This document shows, piece after piece, positions 9,388 to 18,932 of a stretch of DNA of 64,000 bases (position 1 is the stretch's first letter; the number at the start of each line of letters is the position of its first letter). The notes under the pieces were generated by a model, which was not told the origin of the DNA, searched no databases, and was given only the letters and a program-made list of their open reading frames with translations. This stretch comes from Nakamurella silvestris (GTDB lineage: Bacteria; Actinomycetota; Actinomycetes; Mycobacteriales; Nakamurellaceae). The stretch is from contig QXCQ01000081.1 of the NCBI GenBank assembly GCA_003576535.1, positions 118,641-182,640 of the forward strand, in the 5' to 3' direction. A program made the position numbers and the translations under genes.

Positions 9388-10350
9388 ATGACAATGACAC
9401 CCGAGCATGCCGCGTGGTTCGCGGACATGTTCTCCAAGCTCGTCGCGAACGTCGGGCAGGTCGTGCTGGGTAAACCGCGCACCATCGGTCTCGCCTTCAC
9501 CTGCCTGTTGTCCGAGGGGCACATGTTGTTGGAGGACTACCCGGGGACCGGGAAGACCTCGCTGGCAAGGGCTTTGGCCGCCACGGTGCAGGGCACCACA
9601 TCGAGGATCCAGTTCACCCCCGACCTGTTGCCCTCCGATGTCACCGGCGTGACCATCTACGACCAGGCCTCCAGCCACTTCGAGTTCCACCGAGGACCGA
9701 TCTTCGCCTCGATCGTGCTGGCGGACGAGATCAACCGCGCTTCACCGAAAACCCAATCCTCCCTGCTGGAAGTGATGGAGGAGTCCAAGGTGACGGTCGA
9801 CGGCACGACCTACGGTGTCGGGAACCCGTTCATGGTGATCGCCACCCAGAACCCGGTGGAGCAGGCCGGCACCTACAAGCTTCCCGAGGCCCAGTTGGAC
9901 CGTTTCCTGATGAAAGCCTCGCTCGGCTACCCGGACCACGCCAGTACGGTGCAGATCCTCACCGGCTCCGGGACCCGTTCCCAGGCCAGGACGGTCGAGC
10001 CGATGATCACCACCCAGGCGGTGGTCGACATGGCCGAACTGGCGTCGACGGTCCATGTCGACCCGTCGGTGTTGGAGTACATCGCCCACATCGCCGAGGC
10101 GACCAGGACGGCCCCGGAAACGACGCTCGGGGTCTCGGTTCGTGGTTGCCTCGCCCTCGTCCGCGCTTCGAAGACCTGGGCTGCCGCCAACGGCAGGCAT
10201 TTCGTCACCCCCGACGACGTGAAGTCCTTGGCCGAACCGGTCCTGGCACATCGGATCATGCTCGATCCGGAGGCCGAGTTCGCCGGTACCACCGTGATCT
10301 CTGTGCTGAGTGAGGTTCTCGGCGCGATCGCCCCGCCGCAGAGCCGCTGA
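9388..10350 (+). CDS. MoxR-family AAA+ ATPase
   Basis: MoxR AAA+ ATPase of 320 residues, the usual family length. Walker A is PGTGKTS (52-58) and Walker B is ADEINRA (112-118), followed by the MoxR hallmark SPKTQSSLLEVMEE. The sensor region IATQNPVEQAGTYKLPEAQ is also present. A strong AAGGAG ribosome site precedes the ATG. Family members act as chaperone-like ATPases that activate or assemble partner complexes. They are typically encoded, as here, directly before a DUF58 gene and a transglutaminase-like gene. It is probably cytoplasmic and works with the next two gene products on assembly or maturation of the envelope machine (inference). Confidence 0.96.
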   Translation: MTMTPEHAAWFADMFSKLVANVGQVVLGKPRTIGLAFTCLLSEGHMLLEDYPGTGKTSLARALAATVQGTTSRIQFTPDLLPSDVTGVTIYDQASSHFEFHRGPIFASIVLADEINRASPKTQSSLLEVMEESKVTVDGTTYGVGNPFMVIATQNPVEQAGTYKLPEAQLDRFLMKASLGYPDHASTVQILTGSGTRSQARTVEPMITTQAVVDMAELASTVHVDPSVLEYIAHIAEATRTAPETTLGVSVRGCLALVRASKTWAAANGRHFVTPDDVKSLAEPVLAHRIMLDPEAEFAGTTVISVLSEVLGAIAPPQSR

Positions 10351-10407
10351 TCACGCGCATCCTTCACCGAACTCCCGCTGATCACCCGAGACCAGGGACA
10401 ACACGAC

Positions 10408-11694
10408 ATGACAGCGTCACCCATTCCGTTGGACCTTCCGGAAGGACCGGTCCTGCCACCGACACCCGGGATCCACCAGCGGTGGGCCCGTCGCCTCGGC
10501 AGCGTCGAGGCCGAACTGAAGGCGCGCATGACGGCGCTGAGCCGCCGACTCGGCGCGGTGACCTCGCTGGGCTGGACGGCATTGGCGGGAGCGGTGATCA
10601 CCTACACCGTCTCCCGCCGCGAAGGATGGCAGGAATTCACCGTCCTGGCCGTGGCGCTCGCCGCCGCCGTGCTCATGTCCCTGGTGTTCCTCATCGGGAA
10701 AGCCAGGTACGTGGTGGCGGTCGACCTGCGCACCCGACGTGTAACCGTGGGAGAGAGCGCCATCGGAGGATTGACCGTGCGCAACGGCTCCTCCCGGCGT
10801 CTGTTGCCGGTGCGGATGGAGTTCCCCGTCGGATCCGGGGTTGCCTCCTTCCCGGTGCCGAGCCTGCGTCGCGACGCCGTGCACGAGGAGGCTTTCCAGA
10901 TCCCGACCCATCGCCGTGCCGTGATCACCCTGGGGCCTGCCAGATCGGTCCGTGGGGATGCCTTCGGACTGACCCGCCGGGTCGTGCGCTGGACCGACCC
11001 GGAGGTCCTCTACGTTCACCCCCGGACTGTTCCGCTCGCCGGCGCGGCGGCGGGTCTCATCAAGGATCTCGAGGGAGAGGCGACGAAAGACCTTTCGAAC
11101 AGCGACATATCTTTTCACGCCTTGCGCGGGTACGTTCCCGGAGACGACCGTCGATACATCCACTGGAAGACCTCGGCCCGCACCGGGACCTTGATGGTGC
11201 GCCAGTTCGAGGAGACACGGCGCAGTCACCTGGCCCTCGCACTGGCTACCAACCCGGCCGACTACGCAGACCCGGACGAATTCGAGTTCGCGGTCGCTGC
11301 CTGCGCCTCCTTGGCTGTCCAGTCCGCCAGGGACGAGCGCAAGTTCTCGGTCGTGACCTCACGGCGTCCGCTGGTGACCCCCACCCCGGCCCGCCTGCTG
11401 GACCGCTTGTCCGAGGTCGAGATGTCCGACGGTGCAACACACTTGGTCCAGATCTGCCAGCACACGGCTGCCTCCGTGACAGACGCGTCCGTCGCGGTGA
11501 TCCTGTGCGGGTCGACCCCGACCCCCGCGGACATCCGCCGGGCAGGAGCAGCATTCCCGGTAGGGATCCGGGTCATGGCGATCCGCGTGCTGACAAGTTC
11601 CGCGGTCACCATCCGCACGCTGGGGAATGTCACTGTGGTGACTGTCGGTGAGCTCGACGAGCTCGGCCGGGCACTTCGGTCGGTGCGAGCATGA
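10408..11694 (+). CDS. DUF58 membrane protein
   Basis: DUF58-family protein of 428 residues. Two transmembrane helices lie at ~54-70 and ~77-99. The family signature GDDRRYIHWKTSARTG is centred on H252-W253-K254, and a von Willebrand A-like C-terminal part follows. DUF58 proteins are partners of MoxR ATPases. The extracytoplasmic beta domain between the helices and the signature begins near VVAVDLRTRRVTVGE. The stop overlaps the next start (ATGA), consistent with a stoichiometric MoxR-DUF58-transglutaminase unit. The molecular function of DUF58 is not established. Confidence 0.94.
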   Translation: MTASPIPLDLPEGPVLPPTPGIHQRWARRLGSVEAELKARMTALSRRLGAVTSLGWTALAGAVITYTVSRREGWQEFTVLAVALAAAVLMSLVFLIGKARYVVAVDLRTRRVTVGESAIGGLTVRNGSSRRLLPVRMEFPVGSGVASFPVPSLRRDAVHEEAFQIPTHRRAVITLGPARSVRGDAFGLTRRVVRWTDPEVLYVHPRTVPLAGAAAGLIKDLEGEATKDLSNSDISFHALRGYVPGDDRRYIHWKTSARTGTLMVRQFEETRRSHLALALATNPADYADPDEFEFAVAACASLAVQSARDERKFSVVTSRRPLVTPTPARLLDRLSEVEMSDGATHLVQICQHTAASVTDASVAVILCGSTPTPADIRRAGAAFPVGIRVMAIRVLTSSAVTIRTLGNVTVVTVGELDELGRALRSVRA

Positions 11695-13979
11695 CCGCCG
11701 ATGTGGCGGGTGGTCGCCGGTGGATGGTTGCTGCCGTCGACCTGGTGGTGCTCACCGGGTTGATCGCCGTGGCCGCATCGGCGGTGGCCCCGGTGTACGG
11801 GGACCTCCGTTGGCTGGCGGCTGCGGCCGGTGGTGCCGTGATCGGCGGAACCCTCGCCGGTGTGGTCGGTCTGCTCCGCTGGCACTGGTCGATCGGCCTG
11901 GTGGCGGTGACGTTCGGGTACTTCGTGTTCGGCGCCGCGCTGGCCACTCCTACTGCTGCCGCGAGTGGGCTGTTCCCCACCGTCGAATCAACGCACCGGC
12001 TTGCAGTGGGGGTGATCACGAGTTGGCGCCAACTGCTCACGGTGGCCACGCCGGTCGGCAGCTCAGGCACCCTGCTGCTGCCGATCTATCTGACGGCGCT
12101 GTTGGCAGGGTGTTTCGCTCTCTCGGTGACCATCCGGACCCGACGTCCGTTCTGGGCCGTTCTGGCACCGGTGATGATGATGGTCATCTCGGCGCTACTG
12201 GGCGACAGTGCCGGTAATGCCACGTTTCTCACGGGTGGACTCATCGCAGTGGTGTCGCTGGTCTGGGCCGCGTGGCGGGTCAGGCTCACCGCCGGCACAG
12301 AAGGGGGCGGGCTCGACCTGCGTCGTCCGCTGTCCGCTGTGCTGGTGCTCACGGCGGCGGGAGCGGGGGCGTACTTCGTCGCCCCGAGAGTGGCCCCGGA
12401 CGTGCCACGGACGGCCTTGCGGAACGTGGTGGTGCCGCCGTTCGATCCGCGTGACTACCCGAGTCCGCTGGCCGCTTTCAGGAAATACGTCAAATCCGAC
12501 GCCGCCCGCAGCGCGGAGATGCTGACCGTGACCGGTTTGCCGAAGGACGGTCGGATCAGACTCGCCGCCCTGGACGACTACGACGGTCAGGTCTTCAACG
12601 TGTCCACCTCGACCGGGAGCTTTGCCAGGGTAGGGGATCGTGTGGCCGACCCCACGGAAGGAGAGTCCGTGATCGTGACTGTGACACTGGTCGACTACCA
12701 GGGAATCTGGCTTCCGGAAGTCGGTCGGATGACAGGCATCGCCTTCGACGGGGAACGTGCCGGCGAACTGACCGACGCCCTCCGCTATTCCAGCGGGAGC
12801 GCCACCGGTGTGGTGACGACGGGCCTGAGACGGGGCGACAGTTACACCCTGCGCGCCACTGTCCCGCCGGAGCCGGTCAAGTCGGAGACAGCGGACCTGC
12901 AGGTCGGTGCTGTCCCGCTCCCGGCTCCGATCGGGGTGCCCGACAAGGTCAAGGCAGCGGCGTCGACCTACGTCGACGGTGTCGATTCCACCTTCGACCG
13001 GGTCGAGGCCCTGCGGACCAACCTCGTCGACAAGGGCCTTTTCAGCCACGGCGACACCAGCGCGAACGAGCAGAACTCACCTTCCGGTCACGGCGCCTAC
13101 CGACTCAAGCGGCTCATGGATGACCGGAAGATGGTGGGGGACCAGGAGCAGTTCGCCGCTGCGATGACCCTGATGGCGAGGACTCTCGGGCTGCCGGCCC
13201 GGGTGGTCATGGGATTCCATGCCCCTGACACGTACTCAGGCAGCGGTGATCTGGTGGTCACCGGGGCGGACATGAGTGCCTGGGTGGAGGTCTATTTCCA
13301 GGATGCGGGCTGGGTGACCTTCGATCCGACACCCGAGGTCGAGGAGATCACCCAGAAGCCGGAGAGGCAGTCCACGTCGTCCCCACGACAGCAGGCTCTT
13401 GATCCGCCACCGCCGCCGCAGGCTCCGGAGCAGGCGAAGGCCTCGGACGTCGAAGACCAGGAGGCGAATCCGGAGGACGAGAAGGAAACCGATGACCCGA
13501 GCGAATCGGAAGGGGGTACTGCCGGATCCGTCAATTGGCTTGGAATCGGTGCGGCGGTGGGTATACCCCTGCTCCTGATCGGGGCACCCATCGCGGTGGT
13601 CCTGCTGCTCAAGCGTCGCCGCCGGAAGCACCGCCGTGAGGCTCCGACCACCGAAGAGCGTATTGCCGGTGGCTGGGCCGAACTCGTCGACTCGGCAAGG
13701 GATCTCGGGCACGTTGCCCCCCTCGTCGCTACCCGGACCGAGGTGGCGGCCGGGTTGGGCGCGACATTCGCCGATGAGGTGGGCCGCGGAACCGTGCTGC
13801 TCGCCCGTCAGGCCGACGCCAAGGTCTTCGGGCCCGAGGTGGTGGAGGAATCCGAGGTGGCCGAGTTCTGGGCGCTGGTCGACGGTCTCACCAGGGAGTT
13901 CGGCGCGGGTCGTTCGAGGTGGCGCCGAGTGCAGGCCCGGCTGTCGACCGCCTCCTTACGGCACCGGAGGCGTCGATGA
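11691..13979 (+). CDS. TgpA-like membrane protein with a catalytically dead transglutaminase domain
   Basis: 762 residues with the layout of TgpA/DUF3488 proteins: several transmembrane helices in the first ~215 residues, an extracytoplasmic transglutaminase-like domain (~420-560), a Pro/Glu/Asp-rich linker, a transmembrane helix near 613-640 and a cytoplasmic tail. The transglutaminase fold is recognisable from FAAAMTLMARTLGLPARVV and WVTFDPTPE. However, the catalytic Cys of the usual GxCExFA motif is Gln (Q485 in GDQEQFA), and the catalytic His of HAWVEV is Ser (S529 in SAWVEV). Only the Asp (D545) remains. It therefore cannot work as a cysteine transglutaminase or protease and is probably a structural or peptide-binding module. 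It overlaps the upstream DUF58 gene and the downstream ATPase gene. Confidence 0.92.
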   Translation: MTADVAGGRRWMVAAVDLVVLTGLIAVAASAVAPVYGDLRWLAAAAGGAVIGGTLAGVVGLLRWHWSIGLVAVTFGYFVFGAALATPTAAASGLFPTVESTHRLAVGVITSWRQLLTVATPVGSSGTLLLPIYLTALLAGCFALSVTIRTRRPFWAVLAPVMMMVISALLGDSAGNATFLTGGLIAVVSLVWAAWRVRLTAGTEGGGLDLRRPLSAVLVLTAAGAGAYFVAPRVAPDVPRTALRNVVVPPFDPRDYPSPLAAFRKYVKSDAARSAEMLTVTGLPKDGRIRLAALDDYDGQVFNVSTSTGSFARVGDRVADPTEGESVIVTVTLVDYQGIWLPEVGRMTGIAFDGERAGELTDALRYSSGSATGVVTTGLRRGDSYTLRATVPPEPVKSETADLQVGAVPLPAPIGVPDKVKAAASTYVDGVDSTFDRVEALRTNLVDKGLFSHGDTSANEQNSPSGHGAYRLKRLMDDRKMVGDQEQFAAAMTLMARTLGLPARVVMGFHAPDTYSGSGDLVVTGADMSAWVEVYFQDAGWVTFDPTPEVEEITQKPERQSTSSPRQQALDPPPPPQAPEQAKASDVEDQEANPEDEKETDDPSESEGGTAGSVNWLGIGAAVGIPLLLIGAPIAVVLLLKRRRRKHRREAPTTEERIAGGWAELVDSARDLGHVAPLVATRTEVAAGLGATFADEVGRGTVLLARQADAKVFGPEVVEESEVAEFWALVDGLTREFGAGRSRWRRVQARLSTASLRHRRRR

Positions 13980-16900
13980 GGCTGAAGATCTCCCTCAAAC
14001 GCCCGGACGGGCAGGTCTCTCGGCTGGCAGTAACCGTGGACGGGACGGCCAATGTCGGTGATGTCGCGCACGCGCTCTACGCGGCAGATCCGCAACGCTC
14101 TGGTGCGATTGCGCCCGAAGGACTCTCGCTGGTGACGAGCGATTCGCTCAGCACTGCGGCCGCCGACGGCAGGCCGCTCAGCGCTTCTACCAATCTGCTG
14201 GAGGCGGGTGTCCGGTCCGGTGCGACCGTCAGTCTCATCCAGGAGGACAACCGGTTCTCGCGGCCCGGTGAGTCGCGCGGGGCGGTGGCCGCGAAGCTGA
14301 CCGTGCTGCGCGGTCCGGACCTGGGTAAGGAGTTCGCACTGCCCTTCGGCACCACCTATCTGGGCCGAGGACAGGATGTCCAGGTTCGACTGACAGATCC
14401 GTTGGTGTCCAAACGGCACTGCCGGCTGACGGTGGGGGACCGGATCGAGGTGTTCGACGCGAACTCGGCCAACGGAACCCTGATCGGCGGGACCCCGGTG
14501 CAGCGTGCTGCACTCAATTCCGGGGACGAATTCGGTATCGGCGACTCTCTGGTCTCGGTCGTGCGACTTCAACGGGCCAACACCAGTGCTCCGAGCAGTC
14601 CCGTGGTCGAGTTCAACCGATCCCCTCGGGTGGTGCCCACGCTGGACCCGCCGGAGTTGGTGATCCCGGACCCGCCGAAGGAAGGGAACGCCCGGCGATT
14701 CCCGTTGGTGGCAATGGTTGCCCCGGTCGTCATGGGGTCGGCGATGTTCCTGGTCACCCGGTCGACCCTGTCCATCGTGTTCATGGCACTGAGCCCCGTG
14801 ATCATGATGGGCACCTGGTTCGACGCCCGGGTCAACACCAGGCGTGAATTCGGCAAGGCCCTGGAGAAGTTTGTCGCGGGCCTCGGGATCTTCCGGGAAT
14901 CGGCGGCATCGGCTCATCAGCGGGAACGGACGATCCGGCTCGCTCAGACACCATCGGTGACCGAGACGGTCGGTGCGGTCCATCGACTCGGACCGCTGCT
15001 GTGGACACATCGTCCGGAGCACCGCGCCTTCCTGACAGCGCGGCTGGGTATCGGCCGGTTGCCTTCCCGCACACCGGTCAAGGTCCCGGCGTCGAACGAC
15101 TGCGAACCCGAGTACTGGGCCGAAGTCGAGCAGGTTGCCGCCGAGTTCTCCGAGATCGACGGGGTGCCGGTCGTTCTGGACCTCCGCCGGTCGGGGGTGG
15201 TGGGCATCGCCGGTGCCAATGCCGAGGCCGAGGCGGTCGCCAGAGGGATCGTGGTACAGCTGATCGGTCTGCATTCACCCGCCGAGCTGGTGGTCACCGC
15301 ACTCACGTCGCCACGTTCCCGGTCGGGGTGGGAGTGGCTGGAGTGGCTGCCGCACAACGGGTCCGCACACAGTCCGCTGCAGGGCGACCACCTCGCGGAC
15401 AACCAGGGGGCAGGCCAGGCGTTGTTGGCCCGACTGGAGGATCTGGTGGCCGCCCGCCGCGGTGGCAGCGGTCAGCAGGCCGACCTTCGTGGTCCGATCG
15501 GGCGAGATGTGGAGAGATCCGAGGAGGAACAGCGAGCCGCGTTGCCGGCTGTGCTGCTGGTGGTGGAGGACGACTGCCAGGTGGACCGCGGACGGTTGAC
15601 CAGACTGGCCGAACGAGGAGCCGATGTCGGGGTGCATCTGCTGTGGCGCGCGGCGACCATCGGCGAGCTGCCCGCCGCCTGTCGGACCTTTGTGGAGATA
15701 CAAGGGCCTTCCGGGCCCGAGACGGTGATCGGTGAGGTTCGAACGGGGACAGGTATTTCCGCTGTTGCCTGTGAGGGTCTCTCCGCCGAGGCCGCGGAGA
15801 AGGTGGCGTTGATGCTCGCACCCGTGGTGGACGTCGGGTCGCCGACCGAGGACGCTTCCGATCTACCTCGGTCGGTCGGGATCTTGACGTTGGAGGGCGC
15901 GAGTCGGAACGTCGCTGCCGAGGCGATCATGGATCGGTGGGTCGAGAACAACTCTCTGGTCTCCCGGTGGGCCGCGAACGGCAACCGCCAGGGCAAGGCA
16001 GCGGATCTACGCGCGCTCATCGGACACGACGGGACCGGTGAGTTCTATCTCGACCTGCGGACCCAAGGCCCCCATGCCCTGGTGGGCGGCACCACCGGCG
16101 CCGGTAAGAGCGAGTTCCTGCAGTCGTGGATCCTCGGACTGGCTACCGGACACAGCCCCGAACGGGTCACGTTCCTGTTCGTCGACTACAAGGGTGGTGC
16201 CGCCTTCGCCGAGTGTGTCCAACTGCCGCACACGGTGGGACTGGTCACGGACCTGTCGCCCCATCTGGTCCGTCGTGCACTGACCTCGTTGAAGGCCGAA
16301 CTCCGCTACCGGGAGGAGCTCTTCCACAGGTACGGAGCGAAAGATCTGGCAGCCATGGAGAAGGAAGGGCATCCGGAGACTCCGCCGAGCCTCCTGATCG
16401 TGGTGGACGAGTTCGCCGCCCTCGTCAAGGAGGTACCGGAATTCGTGGACGGGGTGGTCGACGTTGCCCAGCGCGGCCGTTCCCTCGGGCTTCATCTCAT
16501 CCTGGCGACCCAGCGGCCGGCAGGTGTCATCAACGACAACCTGCGGGCCAACACCAATCTGCGTATTGCTCTGAGGATGGCCGATGTCAACGATTCCGTC
16601 GATGTCCTCGGAGACAAGATGGCCGCCTATTTCGACCCGGGCATTCCCGGACGTGGTGCTGCCAAAACGGGGCCAGGCCGGATCACACCGTTCCAGACGG
16701 CCTATGCCGGTGGAGTGACCACGAATCGCCCGGCCGCGCCCCAGATCGAGATCGCTGAAATGGGTTTCGGGACCCGGGCGCTGTGGGAGATCCCGAAGGC
16801 CGAGACCGATGAGACCGAGATCGAGGGCCCGTCGGACATCTCGCGGGTGGTGGCGGCAGTTGTCGAGGCCGCAGAGTTGGCCGGGGCCGCGGCACCGCGT

Positions 16901-18448
16901 CTTCCGTGGTCACCGGTGTTGGCCCAGACCTACGAGCTGCGTCGGCTGGGCCAGACCACTGACGAGAAGCTGGTTCTCGGTCTGGTGGACGATCCAGACC
17001 GACAGGACCAGTATCCGGCCTACTTCGAGCCGGACGTGGACGGTTCTCTGGCGATCTACGGTGCGGGTGGGGCAGGAAAGTCGACGGCGATGCGCACCAT
17101 CGCGGTGGCGGCAGCTCAGACACCGACCGGCGGACCCGTCCAGATCTACGGTGTCGACTTCGCCTCCGGTGGCCTCACGATGCTGGAAACCCTGCCGCAC
17201 GTCGGGTCGATCATCTCCGGTGACGACAGCGAACGAATCACCAGACTCTTCTCCTGGCTCCGCGCCCTGGTGGATGAACGCAGCCAGCGGTACACGGCGG
17301 TCAACACCGCCACCATCGGCAGCTACCGCCAGGCGTCGGGCCGGTCGAACGAACCACGCATCCTCGTCCTCATCGACGGTTTCGGTGTCTTCCGCCAGGA
17401 GTACGACATGGTGCCGGGCCGGGGAGCCGTCTACAACACCTTCCAGCAGCTGCTCGTCGACGGGCGGTCCACGGGTGTTCACTTCGTGTTGAGTGCCGAT
17501 CGGGTGGGCAGCCTTCCGACGTCGGTGGCGTCCGGCATCCAACGCAAGATCGTGCTGCGACAGGTCGACGAGGACGCCTATCGTGCCTTGAACGTCCCGA
17601 AGGACGTGATCTCTGCTGAGTCACCCCCCGGGCGCGCGGTCGACGGAGGCCGGAAGCTCGAACTGCAGCTGGCCGTGCTCGGCGGCACTGCGAACATCGC
17701 CGAACAGGCCAGGGCGATCGACCGGTTGGGTGAGCGGATGCGCGCTGCGGGCCGCGAGCAGGCACCGCCGATCAAGCGTCTGCCGAATGTGGTTCTGGCA
17801 CCGACGCTGCCCGACTCGGTTGCCGGGCTCCCCGTCCTCGGCGTGGCCGATGACACCTTGGAGCCGGTGGGATTCGATCCTGCGGGGGTGTTCATCGTCG
17901 CAGGACCACCCCGGAGCGGCCGCACGACCGCGGTGGTGGGAATGGTCAATGCCGTCAACCGATGGCGCACCGGGGTTCGATACGTGTACTTCGCCGGTCG
18001 TCGATCCCCGGTCGCAGACCTGCCGGTCTGGCAGCACACGGCGCGAAACCCCGATGATGCCAAGGCTCTTGCGATCGAGCTGCACCCGGACCTTCTCGTC
18101 CCGCCGACCGACGACGGTGTCGGCATCGTCGTGGTCGTCGAGGCCCTGTCGGACTACATCGGGACCCCGGCGGAACAACCCATGACCGAAATGATCAGAG
18201 CGATCAAACGGAATGGACATTTCCTGATAGCCGAAGGGGACAGTTCTTCATGGGGTTCGTCCTGGGGATTGGTCACCGAGGTGAAAAGCGCCAGGCGCGG
18301 GATATCCCTGCAAATGGATCACATCGAGACGGAGGGACTCTTCCGTACCCCGGTCGGGCGGGTGTCACGGGCCGAACTGCCCGCCGGCCGCGGAACCTTC
18401 GTCAACCTCGGCACCTCGAGGCGTGTGCAGTTGCCGACACCATCGTGA
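13976..18448 (+). CDS. EssC/EccC-type FtsK/SpoIIIE ATPase with FHA domain
   Basis: Start at the ATG overlapping the previous stop (ATGA), giving 1,490 residues. The N-terminal ~90 residues are ubiquitin-like (RLKISLKRPDG start). An FHA domain follows at ~106-200 (TYLGRGQDV, SKRHCRL, NSANGTLIGG), then a pair of transmembrane helices (~241-281) and three FtsK/SpoIIIE ATPase domains. Walker A of domain 1 is GGTTGAGKS (704-712), with Walker B LLIVVDEFAAL. Domain 2 is GAGGAGKS (1029-1036). Domain 3 is GPPRSGRTT (1310-1318), where the lysine is Arg. This is the motor architecture of type VII secretion; an FHA-bearing N-terminus resembles Firmicute EssC more than mycobacterial EccC. The WXG100-type genes downstream are likely substrates. 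Confidence 0.95.
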   Translation: MRLKISLKRPDGQVSRLAVTVDGTANVGDVAHALYAADPQRSGAIAPEGLSLVTSDSLSTAAADGRPLSASTNLLEAGVRSGATVSLIQEDNRFSRPGESRGAVAAKLTVLRGPDLGKEFALPFGTTYLGRGQDVQVRLTDPLVSKRHCRLTVGDRIEVFDANSANGTLIGGTPVQRAALNSGDEFGIGDSLVSVVRLQRANTSAPSSPVVEFNRSPRVVPTLDPPELVIPDPPKEGNARRFPLVAMVAPVVMGSAMFLVTRSTLSIVFMALSPVIMMGTWFDARVNTRREFGKALEKFVAGLGIFRESAASAHQRERTIRLAQTPSVTETVGAVHRLGPLLWTHRPEHRAFLTARLGIGRLPSRTPVKVPASNDCEPEYWAEVEQVAAEFSEIDGVPVVLDLRRSGVVGIAGANAEAEAVARGIVVQLIGLHSPAELVVTALTSPRSRSGWEWLEWLPHNGSAHSPLQGDHLADNQGAGQALLARLEDLVAARRGGSGQQADLRGPIGRDVERSEEEQRAALPAVLLVVEDDCQVDRGRLTRLAERGADVGVHLLWRAATIGELPAACRTFVEIQGPSGPETVIGEVRTGTGISAVACEGLSAEAAEKVALMLAPVVDVGSPTEDASDLPRSVGILTLEGASRNVAAEAIMDRWVENNSLVSRWAANGNRQGKAADLRALIGHDGTGEFYLDLRTQGPHALVGGTTGAGKSEFLQSWILGLATGHSPERVTFLFVDYKGGAAFAECVQLPHTVGLVTDLSPHLVRRALTSLKAELRYREELFHRYGAKDLAAMEKEGHPETPPSLLIVVDEFAALVKEVPEFVDGVVDVAQRGRSLGLHLILATQRPAGVINDNLRANTNLRIALRMADVNDSVDVLGDKMAAYFDPGIPGRGAAKTGPGRITPFQTAYAGGVTTNRPAAPQIEIAEMGFGTRALWEIPKAETDETEIEGPSDISRVVAAVVEAAELAGAAAPRLPWSPVLAQTYELRRLGQTTDEKLVLGLVDDPDRQDQYPAYFEPDVDGSLAIYGAGGAGKSTAMRTIAVAAAQTPTGGPVQIYGVDFASGGLTMLETLPHVGSIISGDDSERITRLFSWLRALVDERSQRYTAVNTATIGSYRQASGRSNEPRILVLIDGFGVFRQEYDMVPGRGAVYNTFQQLLVDGRSTGVHFVLSADRVGSLPTSVASGIQRKIVLRQVDEDAYRALNVPKDVISAESPPGRAVDGGRKLELQLAVLGGTANIAEQARAIDRLGERMRAAGREQAPPIKRLPNVVLAPTLPDSVAGLPVLGVADDTLEPVGFDPAGVFIVAGPPRSGRTTAVVGMVNAVNRWRTGVRYVYFAGRRSPVADLPVWQHTARNPDDAKALAIELHPDLLVPPTDDGVGIVVVVEALSDYIGTPAEQPMTEMIRAIKRNGHFLIAEGDSSSWGSSWGLVTEVKSARRGISLQMDHIETEGLFRTPVGRVSRAELPAGRGTFVNLGTSRRVQLPTPS

Positions 18449-18497
18449 ACAGCGTTGATGTCGTGATGTCGAGCGGGTGCATGGGTACCGCTCCCCA

Positions 18498-18527
18498 TCG
18501 ACACCCGGCAGGTGCACTACCTAGGTT
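18498..18527 (+). promoter_or_regulatory. Candidate promoter for the WXG100-like gene
   Basis: TCGACA (18498-18503), 18 nt, then TAGGTT (18522-18527): one mismatch to the TTGACA -35 box and a fit to the actinobacterial TANNNT -10 pattern. The predicted start near 18534 leaves a ~58-nt leader before the WXG100 ATG. It lies in the 143-bp gap after the ATPase gene, the first real break in an otherwise overlapping operon. Confidence 0.4.
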
Positions 18528-18591
18528 TCATGTAGTTCCCATACGACCACCGGAATCAACCGGGGAATCAACCACACCGAAAGGCAAGTCC

Positions 18592-18888
18592 ATGGCAAAT
18601 GTGAATGTGACGTACGACGATCTCAACAATGCGGCCAGCCACCTGCGCACCGGCCAGCAGGAGATCACCGACAAGTTGAACGAGCTGAAGGGGTACATCT
18701 CGAATCTCATCAGCAACGGCTACGTGACGGACCAGTCCTCGATCGCCTTCGGGGAGACCTTCGGGAACTTCACCGAAGGGTCGGTCCAGACCGTCGCTGC
18801 CCTCGACGGTCTCGCCGGGTTCCTGGCCACGGCGGCTCAGACCCTGGCCGAGGTCGATGCACAGCTCGCCCAGAGCATCCGGGGCTAG
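18592..18888 (+). CDS. WXG100-like small secreted protein, no Trp
   Basis: 98 residues, the classic ESAT-6/WXG100 length, predicted as two helices around a central turn. It starts at the ATG after a GAAAGG ribosome site. The turn, where W-x-G is expected, reads SNGYVTD, and there is no tryptophan in the protein. The C-terminal helix ends LAEVDAQLAQSI, a pattern common in actinobacterial WXG100 proteins. It sits directly downstream of the secretion ATPase, with its own candidate promoter and a hairpin just after the stop, so it may be made in excess over neighbours. It is most likely a type VII substrate or co-substrate. The assignment rests on length, predicted helices and context. Confidence 0.82.
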   Translation: MANVNVTYDDLNNAASHLRTGQQEITDKLNELKGYISNLISNGYVTDQSSIAFGETFGNFTEGSVQTVAALDGLAGFLATAAQTLAEVDAQLAQSIRG

Positions 18889-18897
18889 TTGAAGGTT

Positions 18898-18932
18898 CCG
18901 GTGGGAGGACAGAAGGGGGGTCCTCCCACCGG
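18898..18932. terminator. 12-bp hairpin after WXG100-like gene
   Basis: CCGGTGGGAGGA (18898-18909), an 11-nt loop, and the exact complement TCCTCCCACCGG (18921-18932), starting 9 nt after the WXG100 stop. No U-tract follows. It may act as a partial terminator or as a 3' stabiliser of a short WXG100 transcript, with some read-through into the next gene 58 nt away. Confidence 0.6.
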
